Shown piece after piece: positions 45,485-54,238 of a DNA stretch of 64,000 nt. Source of the DNA: Halomonas ventosae. Its GTDB lineage: Bacteria; Pseudomonadota; Gammaproteobacteria; Pseudomonadales; Halomonadaceae. Made by a program: the position numbers and the translations under genes. The notes beneath the pieces are model-generated. The model saw only the letters and a list, made by a program, of their open reading frames with translations, did no database searches and was not told where the DNA came from. Position 1 is the first letter of the stretch; each line of letters opens with the position of its first letter. The stretch lies in NCBI RefSeq assembly GCF_004363555.1, contig NZ_SNZJ01000019.1, forward strand, positions 25,746 to 89,745, written 5' to 3'.

Positions 45485-47668
45485 CTACCGGCCGGCCTCG
45501 CCGGGGGAAAGCCCGGGGTCGCCGTCGCGGAGCCTTGCCACGGCCTCGCGCAGCCAGACCTGAACGCCGCGCTTGCCCGACACCCCCAGCTGCGCTGCCA
45601 GCCAGGGCGTCGCTCGCCCCTGGAAGGCCCAGGCGGCGAGCAGCGCCAGCGCCTCGTCCTGGCATCGCGCCGAACTCGCCGCCCGGTATCTCACCAGGGC
45701 CTGGATCGCCGGACGGGCCAGGCCGGGCTCGCGATGGCCGAAGGCCACGTCATCGAGGTCGCGACGATCCTCGTCGCCCAGGGGGCCGGCGGGCGCCTCG
45801 GCGAGCAGGGCCATCACCACCGCCGGCGCCAGCTCGGCCAGCTCGAAGGCCAGCAACCCCGGCAGCTGGCGATGGAAGCGCGCCTGGAGGCGTTCGGCGA
45901 GTCGCTGCCCCCCGGGACCGGTGGGCCGCACCACCATCAGCGCATGCTCGCCGGTGGCCGTCTCCCGGGTCAGTCCCAGGCGCACCGCCCGGAAGCCCGC
46001 CGCCTGCCAGAAGGCCTGCAGCCCCGGCTCGGCGCCGAAGCTCGCCCCCAGCAGGTCGATGTCGTCGCGACGGGCCCGCGCCACCTCGGCCTCGACCAGC
46101 TGCCGTCCCGTCCCGTGACGGCGCCGCTCGGCCGGCACGGCAATGCGCAGCACCCGCCGCAGGCGCGCGGTGAGCGCCTCGCGCTCGCCGGCATGGGCGG
46201 CCAGCGACTGGGCCAGCAGGTGGCCGCGCGGTCGCCGCTCGCCCCGCGCCACCTGCTCGGCGAGTGCGGCCGGAAAGCTCCCCTCGTCGCCGCTCACCAC
46301 GACTCCCTGCAGAGCCGGGCCGGCCTCGAGGACGGTGAGGGCGACCCCCGGGCCATCCAGCAGCCGGCGCAGGTCGGCGGGCGTGGTGCGGTAGTGGGCC
46401 TGCACCAGCAGGCCGAACAGCGTCCGCAGCCTTGGCTCGTCGCGGACCAGGGCATCGCGGTCGAGGCGCCGCAGGGTCGCGGCGACCCCGGCCTCCGGGC
46501 AGGCCGCCGGCTCGGCATCCAGCAGCAGCAGGCGCGAGGTCAGCGCCTCCAGGGGGTCGCCCTCGGCCCAGCGGATCGGTTCGGCCAGGTGGCAGGCCCG
46601 CCAGTCGGGAGTCTGGCGCGCGAGCCGTTCGCGGAAGCGCAGTGCGAAGCCACGCCCCGACCCCTCGTAGCCGTGCACCGTGGTAGCGAAGGCGATGCGC
46701 GGGAAGGCGGCGAGCCAGCGCCCCAGCAGCGGGGCGGGAATCGCCGCCGCCTCGTCGACCAGCAGCAGCCGGCCGGGGCCACCGACCTCGCCCTGCTCGG
46801 CCAGCCGGGCCAGGGCATCGGGGGGCAGGAAGGCGACCCGGCCCTGGCCCGCCTCGAAGACGTTGGCGTGCCGTTGCCCCTCGGGACAGAGGGCCGCCAG
46901 CCGCTCGAAGAGCCCGGCCACGGCCGACGGGCGCGGCGCCGTGACCAGGATCTCCGTCTCCCCTGCCGCCAGCAGCCGCGCACAGGCGATGCCCAGGGCC
47001 GACGTCTTGCCGCGCCCACGGTCGGCGGTCAGCACCAGCGGCCGACGGCGACGCAGGCGCGTGAGTCGCGCCACCGCTTCCGCCTGGTCGCGGGTCAGGC
47101 AGTCCCCATCCGCGTCAGGCGACGACGCCGCTGCCGGCGGTGCCTCGGGCAGCGAGGGTCGCGACGGCGCCTCGCCGGCCGCCCACGCGATCACTCGCTC
47201 GTCGGCGCGCAGAAGCCGGGCAAGCCGGGCCAGGTAGCGGGCGCTGAGCTGCTCGCCGCGCCAGGGGTACTCGGCCAGGCGGCGGTAGTCGGCATCGGGA
47301 CGCGCCCCCCAGTCGGGCGGGGTCATCAGCACCAGCAGCCCACCGGCGCGCAGGGTGCCGGCCAGGGCACCGAAGGCCTCGGGGTCGAAGCCGCTCTCGG
47401 CCGAGACGGCATCCATCACCACCAGGTCCTGCTCGCCCCCCAGTCGGGTGCGGGCCTTGGGCGCCGGCAGCCAGCACGAGGCCTCGATGCCGTCCACCGG
47501 CTCGGCGGCGACCCACAGCGGCGACACCCAGCCGCCCTGCTGCCACAGGGCCAGCGCCTCCTGATGGCAGGCATCGGCCGCGCCGGTGAGCCAGACCAGG
47601 CCGCGCCAGCGCTGCCGGGCCAGGCGTCGTCGGGTCGCGTGCAGGGGGGCGAGGCGGTCCTGGGTCAT
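45485..47668 (-). CDS. tmcA: tRNA(Met) cytidine acetyltransferase
   Basis: It acetylates the wobble cytidine of elongator tRNA-Met using acetyl-CoA and ATP/GTP. The 727-residue protein has the N-terminal DUF1726 part, a helicase-like ATPase (LTADRGRGKTSALG near residue 215; LLLVDEAAAIPAPLLGR near 300) and a GNAT domain (LRIAVPAERRRHGTGRQLVEAE near 510). Length and order fit TmcA. It ends 32 bases before the pepD start and may be co-transcribed with pepD. Confidence 0.93.
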   Translation of the reverse strand: MTQDRLAPLHATRRRLARQRWRGLVWLTGAADACHQEALALWQQGGWVSPLWVAAEPVDGIEASCWLPAPKARTRLGGEQDLVVMDAVSAESGFDPEAFGALAGTLRAGGLLVLMTPPDWGARPDADYRRLAEYPWRGEQLSARYLARLARLLRADERVIAWAAGEAPSRPSLPEAPPAAASSPDADGDCLTRDQAEAVARLTRLRRRRPLVLTADRGRGKTSALGIACARLLAAGETEILVTAPRPSAVAGLFERLAALCPEGQRHANVFEAGQGRVAFLPPDALARLAEQGEVGGPGRLLLVDEAAAIPAPLLGRWLAAFPRIAFATTVHGYEGSGRGFALRFRERLARQTPDWRACHLAEPIRWAEGDPLEALTSRLLLLDAEPAACPEAGVAATLRRLDRDALVRDEPRLRTLFGLLVQAHYRTTPADLRRLLDGPGVALTVLEAGPALQGVVVSGDEGSFPAALAEQVARGERRPRGHLLAQSLAAHAGEREALTARLRRVLRIAVPAERRRHGTGRQLVEAEVARARRDDIDLLGASFGAEPGLQAFWQAAGFRAVRLGLTRETATGEHALMVVRPTGPGGQRLAERLQARFHRQLPGLLAFELAELAPAVVMALLAEAPAGPLGDEDRRDLDDVAFGHREPGLARPAIQALVRYRAASSARCQDEALALLAAWAFQGRATPWLAAQLGVSGKRGVQVWLREAVARLRDGDPGLSPGEAGR

Positions 47669-48009
47669 CCATGGCTCCTTGATGGGCTCAACTTTGGTCT
47701 AAGGGAGCGCGACCTTTCAACGTTCCCGGGCATTTCGGCACTGCAACACCGTTGTCATACGAACGTTTCAACCTATTGATTGAAAAGACATTCCCGGCCT
47801 TCCGGCGGAGGCCTTGCAGGGGCCGCCCGAGGCCTCCTGGCCGCCCGGGTCCCGGTCGAACATGTCCGTCGTCCCATGCTAGCTTGTTTGCTGTTGCCGA
47901 GTTGCCCGGACGGTCAGGCCCGCCTGCACCCTAGGTGGCCGCTTCCCGGCACCGACGGCCGTTCCATCGACTTCTCGACAAGCAGAACAACCCACAAGGG
48001 AGCACCTCA
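47669..48009. other. 341-base intergenic region between tmcA and the TRAP operon
   Basis: Holds the divergent promoters. One inverted repeat was seen (GGAGGCCT at 47817–47824 and AGGCCTCC at 47840–47847). The first 120 bases are less GC-rich than the rest. No gene or clear promoter hexamers could be supported. Confidence 0.55.
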
Positions 48010-49119
48010 ATGAAGAAGATGAGCAAGTTTGCCCTCACCGGGCTGGCCGCGGGCGTCGCCCTCGCCGCCATGAGCTCCACCGCCCAGGCCCAGGAATCGT
48101 GGACCATGACCACCACCTGGCCGGACAACCTTGACCTGATCCAGATCGATCGCCACTGGGCGGAGCTGGTCAACAAGCTCGCCAGTGACGAGGTGCAGAT
48201 CAACTTCCGCGCCGGCGGCACCCTGATGCCCGGCACCGAGGTCTTCGACGCCACCCAGACCGGCGCCATCCAGGCTGCAGGCGACTGGCCCGGCTACTGG
48301 GCCGGCCTGAGCCCGGCCTTCTCGCCGCTGGCCACCACCACCAGTCTGTTCAACGGCGTCGACTACCTGAACTGGATCATGGAGTGGGGCGGCTGGGAGC
48401 TCTATCAGGAGGTCTACGGCGAGTACAACATGGTCTACCTGCCCTACGGCATCACCAACAATGAGTCCGGCTTCCGCGGCGGCACGCCCATCGAGAGCAT
48501 CGCCGACCTGGAGGGCAAGCGCCTGCGCCTCTCCGGCCGCGACCAGGGTCGCGTGCTCGAGCAGCTCGGCGGCTCCCAGGTCACCCTGGCCGGTGGCGAG
48601 ATCTACCAGGCCATCGAGCGCGGCGTGGTCGATGGCGCCGAGTTCTCCACCCCGGGCGTGGACTACAAGGCCGGCTTCTCCGAGGTGGCCGACTACTGGT
48701 CCGTGCCGGGCTGGCACCAGTCCGCCAGCGTGTTCGGCGTGATGATCAATCAGGATGCCTGGGACGCCCTCTCCGAGGAGACCCAGGAGAAGCTGAAGAT
48801 CGCCGCCGAGGCTACCATGGCCTGGTCCCTGGCCTGGTCCGAGCGCGAGTCCACCGAGGGCACGGTGAAGTTCCTCGAGGACGGCACCGAGATCAACCAG
48901 CTCTCCGAGGAGGACCTGGCCGAGATCCAGCGCATCACCAACGAAGTGATCGTGCAGGGGGCCTGCGAGGACCCGATGCATGCCAAGGTCTACCACTCCA
49001 TGATCAGCTACCTGGAGCACTACGCCAACTGGCGTGACGTCTCGGTGCCCTACAACATGAGCCGCGTCACCGACGACCTGCCCTCGCTCGAGGAGATCGA
49101 GGCCTGCATGAACCAGTAA
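48010..49119 (+). CDS. TRAP transporter substrate-binding protein (DctP type)
   Basis: The 369-residue product has a signal peptide (AQAQE near residue 27) and the DctP fold: SWTMTTTWPDNLDLIQ at the mature N terminus, LEGKRLRLSGRDQGRVLEQLGGSQVTLAGGEIYQAIERGVVDGAE near 175 with the conserved arginine that binds carboxylates, and YWSVPGWHQSASVFGVMIN. The pattern resembles alpha-keto-acid-binding members. AAGGGAG precedes the ATG. The exact ligand is not known. Confidence 0.92.
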   Translation: MKKMSKFALTGLAAGVALAAMSSTAQAQESWTMTTTWPDNLDLIQIDRHWAELVNKLASDEVQINFRAGGTLMPGTEVFDATQTGAIQAAGDWPGYWAGLSPAFSPLATTTSLFNGVDYLNWIMEWGGWELYQEVYGEYNMVYLPYGITNNESGFRGGTPIESIADLEGKRLRLSGRDQGRVLEQLGGSQVTLAGGEIYQAIERGVVDGAEFSTPGVDYKAGFSEVADYWSVPGWHQSASVFGVMINQDAWDALSEETQEKLKIAAEATMAWSLAWSERESTEGTVKFLEDGTEINQLSEEDLAEIQRITNEVIVQGACEDPMHAKVYHSMISYLEHYANWRDVSVPYNMSRVTDDLPSLEEIEACMNQ

Positions 49120-49216
49120 CCGGTTCGGGCCGGCCCTCGTCGGGGGCCGGTCCTGGTGCCAAGTGCCCCGCTGACCTCCCTCCCGAACGCTTCGCCCGAT
49201 TCCGAGAGCTCCCATC

Positions 49217-49720
49217 ATGAACGCCATTGCCAGGGTCATAGACGCCCTCAACGAGGGGTTCGGACGCCTGATCGCTCCGTTGCTCGCCGTGATCACGCTG
49301 ATCGTGATCTACGACATCGCCATGCGCTTCTTCATCGGACGCCCCAGCGACTGGGCCTTCGACGTGACGAAGATGCTGTTCGGCGCCCACTTCATGCTGA
49401 TGGCCGCCTACGGGCTGCGCCATCACGCCCATGTCGAGGTCGACGTCCTCAAGCGGCTGCTCTCGCGCCGCAAGCAGGCGGCCATTGAGCTCCTCGGCTA
49501 CCTGGTCTTCTTCGTGCCCTTCATCTGGATGCTGCTGACCCTGGGCTGGGCCTTCTTCGAACGCTCCTTCAGCCGCGGCGAGACCACCTACGGCATGGTG
49601 GCCATCCCCGTCTATCCGGTGAAGGGCGTGCTCGTGGTCGCCGCCGTGCTGCTGCTGCTGCAGGCCATCGCCATCGTGATCCGCGCCGTGCAGGCGTTGG
49701 GCAAGGAGGAACCCGCATGA
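49217..49720 (+). CDS. TRAP transporter small permease (DctQ type)
   Basis: This 167-residue inner-membrane protein has four hydrophobic helices and the family landmarks IYDIAMRFFIGRPSDWAFDVTKMLFGAHFMLMAAYGLRHHAHVEVDVL near residue 30. It holds the large subunit in place. Its stop overlaps the start of the large permease in ATGA. Confidence 0.92.
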   Translation: MNAIARVIDALNEGFGRLIAPLLAVITLIVIYDIAMRFFIGRPSDWAFDVTKMLFGAHFMLMAAYGLRHHAHVEVDVLKRLLSRRKQAAIELLGYLVFFVPFIWMLLTLGWAFFERSFSRGETTYGMVAIPVYPVKGVLVVAAVLLLLQAIAIVIRAVQALGKEEPA

Positions 49721-51045
49721 GCGCCGAGATGCTCACCCTGTTCATGTTCGGCGGCCTGCTGGTCGGCCTGTTCATGGGTCATCCACTGGCCTTCGTGCTC
49801 GGCGGCGTCGCGGTACTCGGTGCCTGGCTCGGGCCCGGCGCCAATACGCTGGGCATCCTGATCAACAACATCTACGGCAACGCCATGGACAACTACGTCC
49901 TGGTGGCCATCCCGCTGTTCATCCTGATGGCACGCTTCCTCAACGACTCCGGCGTCACCGAGAAGATGTTCGAGTCGATGCGCCTGCTGCTCGCCAACCT
50001 GCGCGGGGGACTGGCCCTGACGGTCGTCGTGGTGTCGGTCCTGCTGGCCGCCACCACCGGCATCGTCGGCGCCTCCATCGCGGTGATGGGCATGATCGCC
50101 CTGGTGCCGATGCTGAACTACGGCTACAACAAGCAGCTCAGCACCGGGGTGATCATGGCCAGCGGCTGCCTGGGCATCCTGATCCCGCCGAGCATCATGC
50201 TGATCCTGATGGCCAGCTATTCGCCGGTCTCGGTGGGCGCGCTGTTCGCCGGCGCGCTGATCCCCGGGCTCATGCTGGGTGCCCTGTATGCGCTTTACGT
50301 GCTGGTGATCTGCCACTTCAAGCCCGAGTATGGGCCTCGCGTGCCCGCCGAGGAGCGCGCCCAGGTCTCCACCGGTGAACTGCTGGTGATGCTCGGCAAG
50401 TACGTGCTGCCACCCATGTCGCTGATCCTCGGCGTGCTGGGGTCGCTGTTCACCGGCATCGCCACCGCCACCGAGGCCTCGGCCATCGGCGTCGCCATCG
50501 CCTTCCTGCTGTTCCTGATCTTCGGCGACCGCAAGGCCTCCACCTGCTACCGCACCCTGATCGAGGCCAGCAAGACCACCACCATGGTGATGCTGGTGCT
50601 GGTAGGCGCCACCGCCTTCACTGGGGTGTTCTCCATCGGCGGCGGCATGGACGTCATCCACGAGGTGGTGATGGCGATGCCCGGCGGCACCACCGGCGCG
50701 CTGATCCTGATGCTCTTCCTGGTGTTCATCCTGGGCATGTTCCTGGACTGGACCGGCATCGTGCTGCTGAGCTTCCCGATCATGCTGCCGATCGTCGAGA
50801 GCATGGGCATCGACGTGCTGTGGTTCGTGGTGATGGTCGCCGTGGTGCTGCAGACCTCCTTCCTCACCCCGCCCTTCGGCTATGCGCTCTTCTATCTCAA
50901 GGGAGTGGCGCCCAAGGGGGTCGAGACCCTCGACCTCTACAAGGCGGTGATTCCCTTCGTGACGCTGATCGTGCTGGCCTGCGTGCTGATGGCCTTCTTC
51001 CCGGCGCTGATCACCGGCCTGCCGTCGATGCTGGTCGGCTACTGA
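49717..51045 (+). CDS. TRAP transporter large permease (DctM type)
   Basis: This 442-residue inner-membrane protein has about twelve hydrophobic helices. DctM landmarks include FMGHPLAFVLGGVAVLGAW, VLVAIPLFILMARFLNDSGVTEKMFESMR, GVIMASGCLGILIPPSIMLILMASYSPVSVGALFAGALIPG and LTPPFGYALFYLKG. It imports the bound ligand with sodium. A strong hairpin terminator follows 25 bases after the stop. Confidence 0.93.
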   Translation: MSAEMLTLFMFGGLLVGLFMGHPLAFVLGGVAVLGAWLGPGANTLGILINNIYGNAMDNYVLVAIPLFILMARFLNDSGVTEKMFESMRLLLANLRGGLALTVVVVSVLLAATTGIVGASIAVMGMIALVPMLNYGYNKQLSTGVIMASGCLGILIPPSIMLILMASYSPVSVGALFAGALIPGLMLGALYALYVLVICHFKPEYGPRVPAEERAQVSTGELLVMLGKYVLPPMSLILGVLGSLFTGIATATEASAIGVAIAFLLFLIFGDRKASTCYRTLIEASKTTTMVMLVLVGATAFTGVFSIGGGMDVIHEVVMAMPGGTTGALILMLFLVFILGMFLDWTGIVLLSFPIMLPIVESMGIDVLWFVVMVAVVLQTSFLTPPFGYALFYLKGVAPKGVETLDLYKAVIPFVTLIVLACVLMAFFPALITGLPSMLVGY

Positions 51046-51069
51046 ACCTCTCCTGCCGGTCACCCCCTG

Positions 51070-51098
51070 ACGCCCGCCGCTCGATGAGCGGCGGGCGT
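51070..51098 (+). terminator. Terminator hairpin after the TRAP operon
   Basis: A perfect 13-bp stem (ACGCCCGCCGCTC / GAGCGGCGGGCGT) with loop GAT, followed by CTGTCTTG. Confidence 0.75.
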
Positions 51099-51215
51099 CT
51101 GTCTTGATCCGGGTCAGCCGCAATGGCTGCAGCCTCGGGGGGCAGCTGATACAATTCTCACGCGCAAATGCCTCGCATCCACACCGCCTCCAGACGCCGC
51201 TGGAAGGAGACCTCG

Positions 51216-52895
51216 TTGACCAGACCGGCCAGTTCCCGTGCCCCCGTCCCCTCCCGCCTGTCGCTGCCCTTCAATGTCTGGAACGCCCTGACCATCGGGA
51301 TCGCCCTGATCGTGGCACTGCCGGTCATCGTGGTGCTGGCGCACCTGTTCATGCCCACCGAGGGCATCTGGCAGCACCTGGGCAGCACCGTGCTGCCCAG
51401 GTATCTCGTCAACACCCTCTTCCTGGTGGTGACGGTGGGCCTCGGCACCTTCGTGATCGGTACCGGGACCGCCTGGCTGGTGGTGATGTGCCGCTTCCCG
51501 GGACGCCGGCTGTTCGAGTGGGGGCTGCTGCTGCCGCTGGCGGTACCGACCTACGTGATCGCCTATGCCTACACGGACTTCCTGCAGTTCGCCGGCCCCG
51601 TCCAGACCTGGCTGCGCGAGAGCTTCGGCTGGTCGGCCGGCGACTATTTCTTCCCGGACATCCGCTCGCTGTGGGGCGCCGCGACCCTGATCACCTTGGT
51701 GCTCTACCCCTATGTCTACATGCTGGCGCGGGCGGCCTTCCTGGAGCAGTCGGTCTGCGTGCTGGACGTGGGACGGACCCTGGGGCGGGGTCCCTGGCGG
51801 CTGTTCACCAGCGTGGCCCTGCCGCTGGCGCGGCCGGCCATCGTCGGTGGCGTCTCGCTGGCGCTGATGGAGACCCTCAACGAGTTCGGGGCCGTGCAGT
51901 ACTTCGGGGTCGACACCTTCACCACCGGCATCTATCGCACCTGGTTCGGGATGGGCGAGCAGGTGGCCGCGGCCCAGCTCGCCGCCTGCCTGCTGGCCTT
52001 CGTCATCGCCCTGGTGCTGCTCGAGCGCGCCTCGCGCGGCAAGCGTCGCTATTTCCACACCACCGGTCGCTACCAGCACCTGCCGGAATTCGCGCTCCAC
52101 GGCTGGCGGGCCTGGGCCGCCACCCTGGCCTGCCTGGCGCCGGTGCTGCTCGGCTTCCTGATTCCCAGCGGCCTGCTGGGCTATCTCTCGGTCCAGGGCG
52201 GGGATGCGCTGCTCGGCTCGGCCTTCCTGGGCTTTGCCGGCAACAGCCTGCTGCTGGCATCACTCGCCGCGGTGGTCGCGGTGAGCCTCGCGCTGCTGCT
52301 GAGCTACGGCGCCCGCCTGCACCCCGGCAAGGTGACGCGGGTCGCGACGCGTGTGGCCGCCATGGGCTATGCGGTCCCCGGCTCGGTGGTGGCGGTGGGC
52401 ATCCTGATCCCCTTCGTGTGGATGGATCACCAGATCAACGACTTCATGAAGGGGCAGTTCGGGGTCATGGTGGGGCTGCTGCTCAGCGGGTCGGCCTTCA
52501 TCCTGGTGTATGCCTACCTGGTGCGCTTCCTCGCCGTCTCCTTCAATGCCATCGAGGCGAGCCTGGGCAAGGTGACGCCGAGCATGGATGCGGCCTCCCG
52601 GACCCTGGGTCAGACGGCGGGCGGCACCCTGCGCAAGGTGCATACCCCTATCATGCGCGGCAGCCTGATCGCCGCCGGCATCCTGGTCTTCGTGGACGTG
52701 ATGAAGGAGCTGCCAGCCACGGTGATCCTGCGCCCCTTCAACTTCGACACCCTGGCGATCCGCGCCCACAGCCTGGCCGCGGACGAGCGACTGGCCGAGG
52801 CCTCGACCTCGTCACTGGCCATCGTGGCAGTAGGCATTCTCCCGGTGATCCTCCTGAGCATCGCCATGCGTCGCTCCCGCCCCGGCAGTCGCTGA
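51216..52895 (+). CDS. fbpB: Ferric-iron ABC transporter permease (FbpB type)
   Basis: This fused-type iron permease has two homologous halves in 559 residues, about twelve helices, each half ending in an EAA loop (LDVGRTLGRGPWRLFTSVALPLARPAIVGG near residue 190; MDAASRTLGQTAGGTLRKVHTPIMRGSLIAAG near 460). The TTG at 51216 is chosen as start because AAGGAGA lies just upstream; an ATG 16 codons earlier has no site. The last 84 bases run antisense to the end of the convergent ATPase gene. Confidence 0.88.
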   Translation: MTRPASSRAPVPSRLSLPFNVWNALTIGIALIVALPVIVVLAHLFMPTEGIWQHLGSTVLPRYLVNTLFLVVTVGLGTFVIGTGTAWLVVMCRFPGRRLFEWGLLLPLAVPTYVIAYAYTDFLQFAGPVQTWLRESFGWSAGDYFFPDIRSLWGAATLITLVLYPYVYMLARAAFLEQSVCVLDVGRTLGRGPWRLFTSVALPLARPAIVGGVSLALMETLNEFGAVQYFGVDTFTTGIYRTWFGMGEQVAAAQLAACLLAFVIALVLLERASRGKRRYFHTTGRYQHLPEFALHGWRAWAATLACLAPVLLGFLIPSGLLGYLSVQGGDALLGSAFLGFAGNSLLLASLAAVVAVSLALLLSYGARLHPGKVTRVATRVAAMGYAVPGSVVAVGILIPFVWMDHQINDFMKGQFGVMVGLLLSGSAFILVYAYLVRFLAVSFNAIEASLGKVTPSMDAASRTLGQTAGGTLRKVHTPIMRGSLIAAGILVFVDVMKELPATVILRPFNFDTLAIRAHSLAADERLAEASTSSLAIVAVGILPVILLSIAMRRSRPGSR

Positions 52896-53999
52896 GGCCT
52901 CGAGGGGGAAGACGAAGACCTGGGAGGCGTCCAGGCCGATCATGATAGGCTGGCCCTCCCGGGGCAGGAAGACCCCCGGAGACCGGGCATGCAGGTGTAA
53001 CTCCCGGCCATCGGGGCCGTGGGCGCAGATGTGCACCAGGCTGGTGCGCCCCAGCAGCTTGGCCATGATGACATGGCTGTGGTGATGTTCCGGCGGCTCG
53101 TCCAGCGGCACCACCCTCAACGCCTCGGGACGGATCATCACCCGCACCTGGCTGCCTTCGGGCAGCCCCCTGCCGGAGACGTCGCCCACCGGGGTCGCCA
53201 CCTTGCCGTCCACCACGCGCCCCTCGAGCTCGTTCACCTCGCCGAAGAAGGTGACCACGAAGGGATCGGTGGGGGCGCAGTAGAGGTCCAGCGGCGTTCC
53301 GGCCTGCACCACCCTCCCCTCGCGCATCAGCACGATGCGATCGGCCATGAACATGGCCTCCTCTGGGTCGTGGGTCACCAGCAGCACTCCGGCGCCCACC
53401 TTCTTCAGCACGTGCAGGGTATCGTCGCGGATGCGGTCGCGCAGGCGGGCATCGAGGCTCGAGAAGGGCTCGTCGAGCAGCATCAGCTGCGGAGCCGGCG
53501 CCAGTGCCCGGGCCAGGGCGATGCGCTGCTGCTGCCCGCCCGAGAGCATGTGCGGGAAGACCCGGGCATAGCGCTCCATGCCGAGCAGCTCGAGCAGCTC
53601 GTAGGCGCGGCGACGTCGCTGCCGGGCGGGCTGCGACTCTAGCCCGAAGGCCACATTGTCGAGCACCGAGAGGTGCGGGAAGAGTGCCGAATCCTGGAAG
53701 GCCAGGCCAACGTTGCGCTTCTCGGGCGGCACATGGGAACGCCCGGTGCTCCCCATCGACTCGCCGCCCAACTCCACGCGCCCCTGCTGCACCACCTCGA
53801 GCCCCGCGGCGATCCGCAGCAGGGTGGACTTGCCGCAGCCCGAGGGCCCCAGCAGGCAGACGATCTCCCCGGGCTTGACGTCGAGGGAGACGTCCTCCAC
53901 GGCCAGGTGCTGATGGTAGGCATGGCGGATCTGGTGCATGGCGAGAACGGGTGCCACGGTGGCGTTCTCGTCGATCGGGAGCATCGGTTGGCTAGTCAT
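52812..53999 (-). CDS. fbpC: Ferric-iron ABC transporter ATPase (FbpC type)
   Basis: The 395-residue protein has Walker A GPSGCGKST near residue 52, the signature MLSGGQQQRIALARAL near 150, Walker B LMLLDEPFSSLD near 170 and a C-terminal TOBE domain (about 285–370). The protein could end near VFVFPLE; the final 28 residues (ATAGAGATHGDAQEDHRENAYCHDGQ) look like chance coding over the fbpB tail. It is transcribed away from fbpA and towards fbpB. Confidence 0.88.
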   Translation of the reverse strand: MTSQPMLPIDENATVAPVLAMHQIRHAYHQHLAVEDVSLDVKPGEIVCLLGPSGCGKSTLLRIAAGLEVVQQGRVELGGESMGSTGRSHVPPEKRNVGLAFQDSALFPHLSVLDNVAFGLESQPARQRRRRAYELLELLGMERYARVFPHMLSGGQQQRIALARALAPAPQLMLLDEPFSSLDARLRDRIRDDTLHVLKKVGAGVLLVTHDPEEAMFMADRIVLMREGRVVQAGTPLDLYCAPTDPFVVTFFGEVNELEGRVVDGKVATPVGDVSGRGLPEGSQVRVMIRPEALRVVPLDEPPEHHHSHVIMAKLLGRTSLVHICAHGPDGRELHLHARSPGVFLPREGQPIMIGLDASQVFVFPLEASATAGAGATHGDAQEDHRENAYCHDGQ

Positions 54000-54133
54000 G
54001 GGATCTGAGCGGCCATTGGAGAGGGTATGTCCTGCATGGTAACGCGAAAGCCTCCTGAATGCGTTGTACTATCGCTCGCATTTCGCGCCGGCGGCTGTCA
54101 AGGCACGGCGATCCCTGACCTGGATCAGGCTGC

Positions 54134-54159
54134 CTGCCGGCGGGTCTTGACGCCGGCAG
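54134..54159. repeat. 9-bp inverted repeat between fbpC and fbpA
   Basis: CTGCCGGCG and CGCCGGCAG flank an 8-base loop. It lies in the 239-base divergent region and has no T run, so it is more likely a regulatory or structural element than a terminator. Confidence 0.5.
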
Positions 54160-54188
54160 CGGGAGGCGCTTCAATGGCGTAAGTTTAA

Positions 54189-54203
54189 TGCAAAGCATTA
54201 TCA
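54189..54203. promoter_or_regulatory. Candidate Fur box upstream of fbpA
   Basis: On the minus strand the 15 bases read TGATAATGCTTTGCA. One arm matches the Fur 7-1-7 arm TGATAAT exactly and the other only in part. It lies 36 bases before the fbpA start, a sensible place for iron repression. Confidence 0.5.
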
Positions 54204-54238
54204 TTCGAAACCGCAACTCCGTACCACGAGGTGTCTCC

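Noticed and set aside
49612..51123. Minus-strand open frame of 503 codons across the TRAP genes
   Set aside because: Antisense to the DctM gene; highly repetitive His/Gln/Asp content is a frame artefact.
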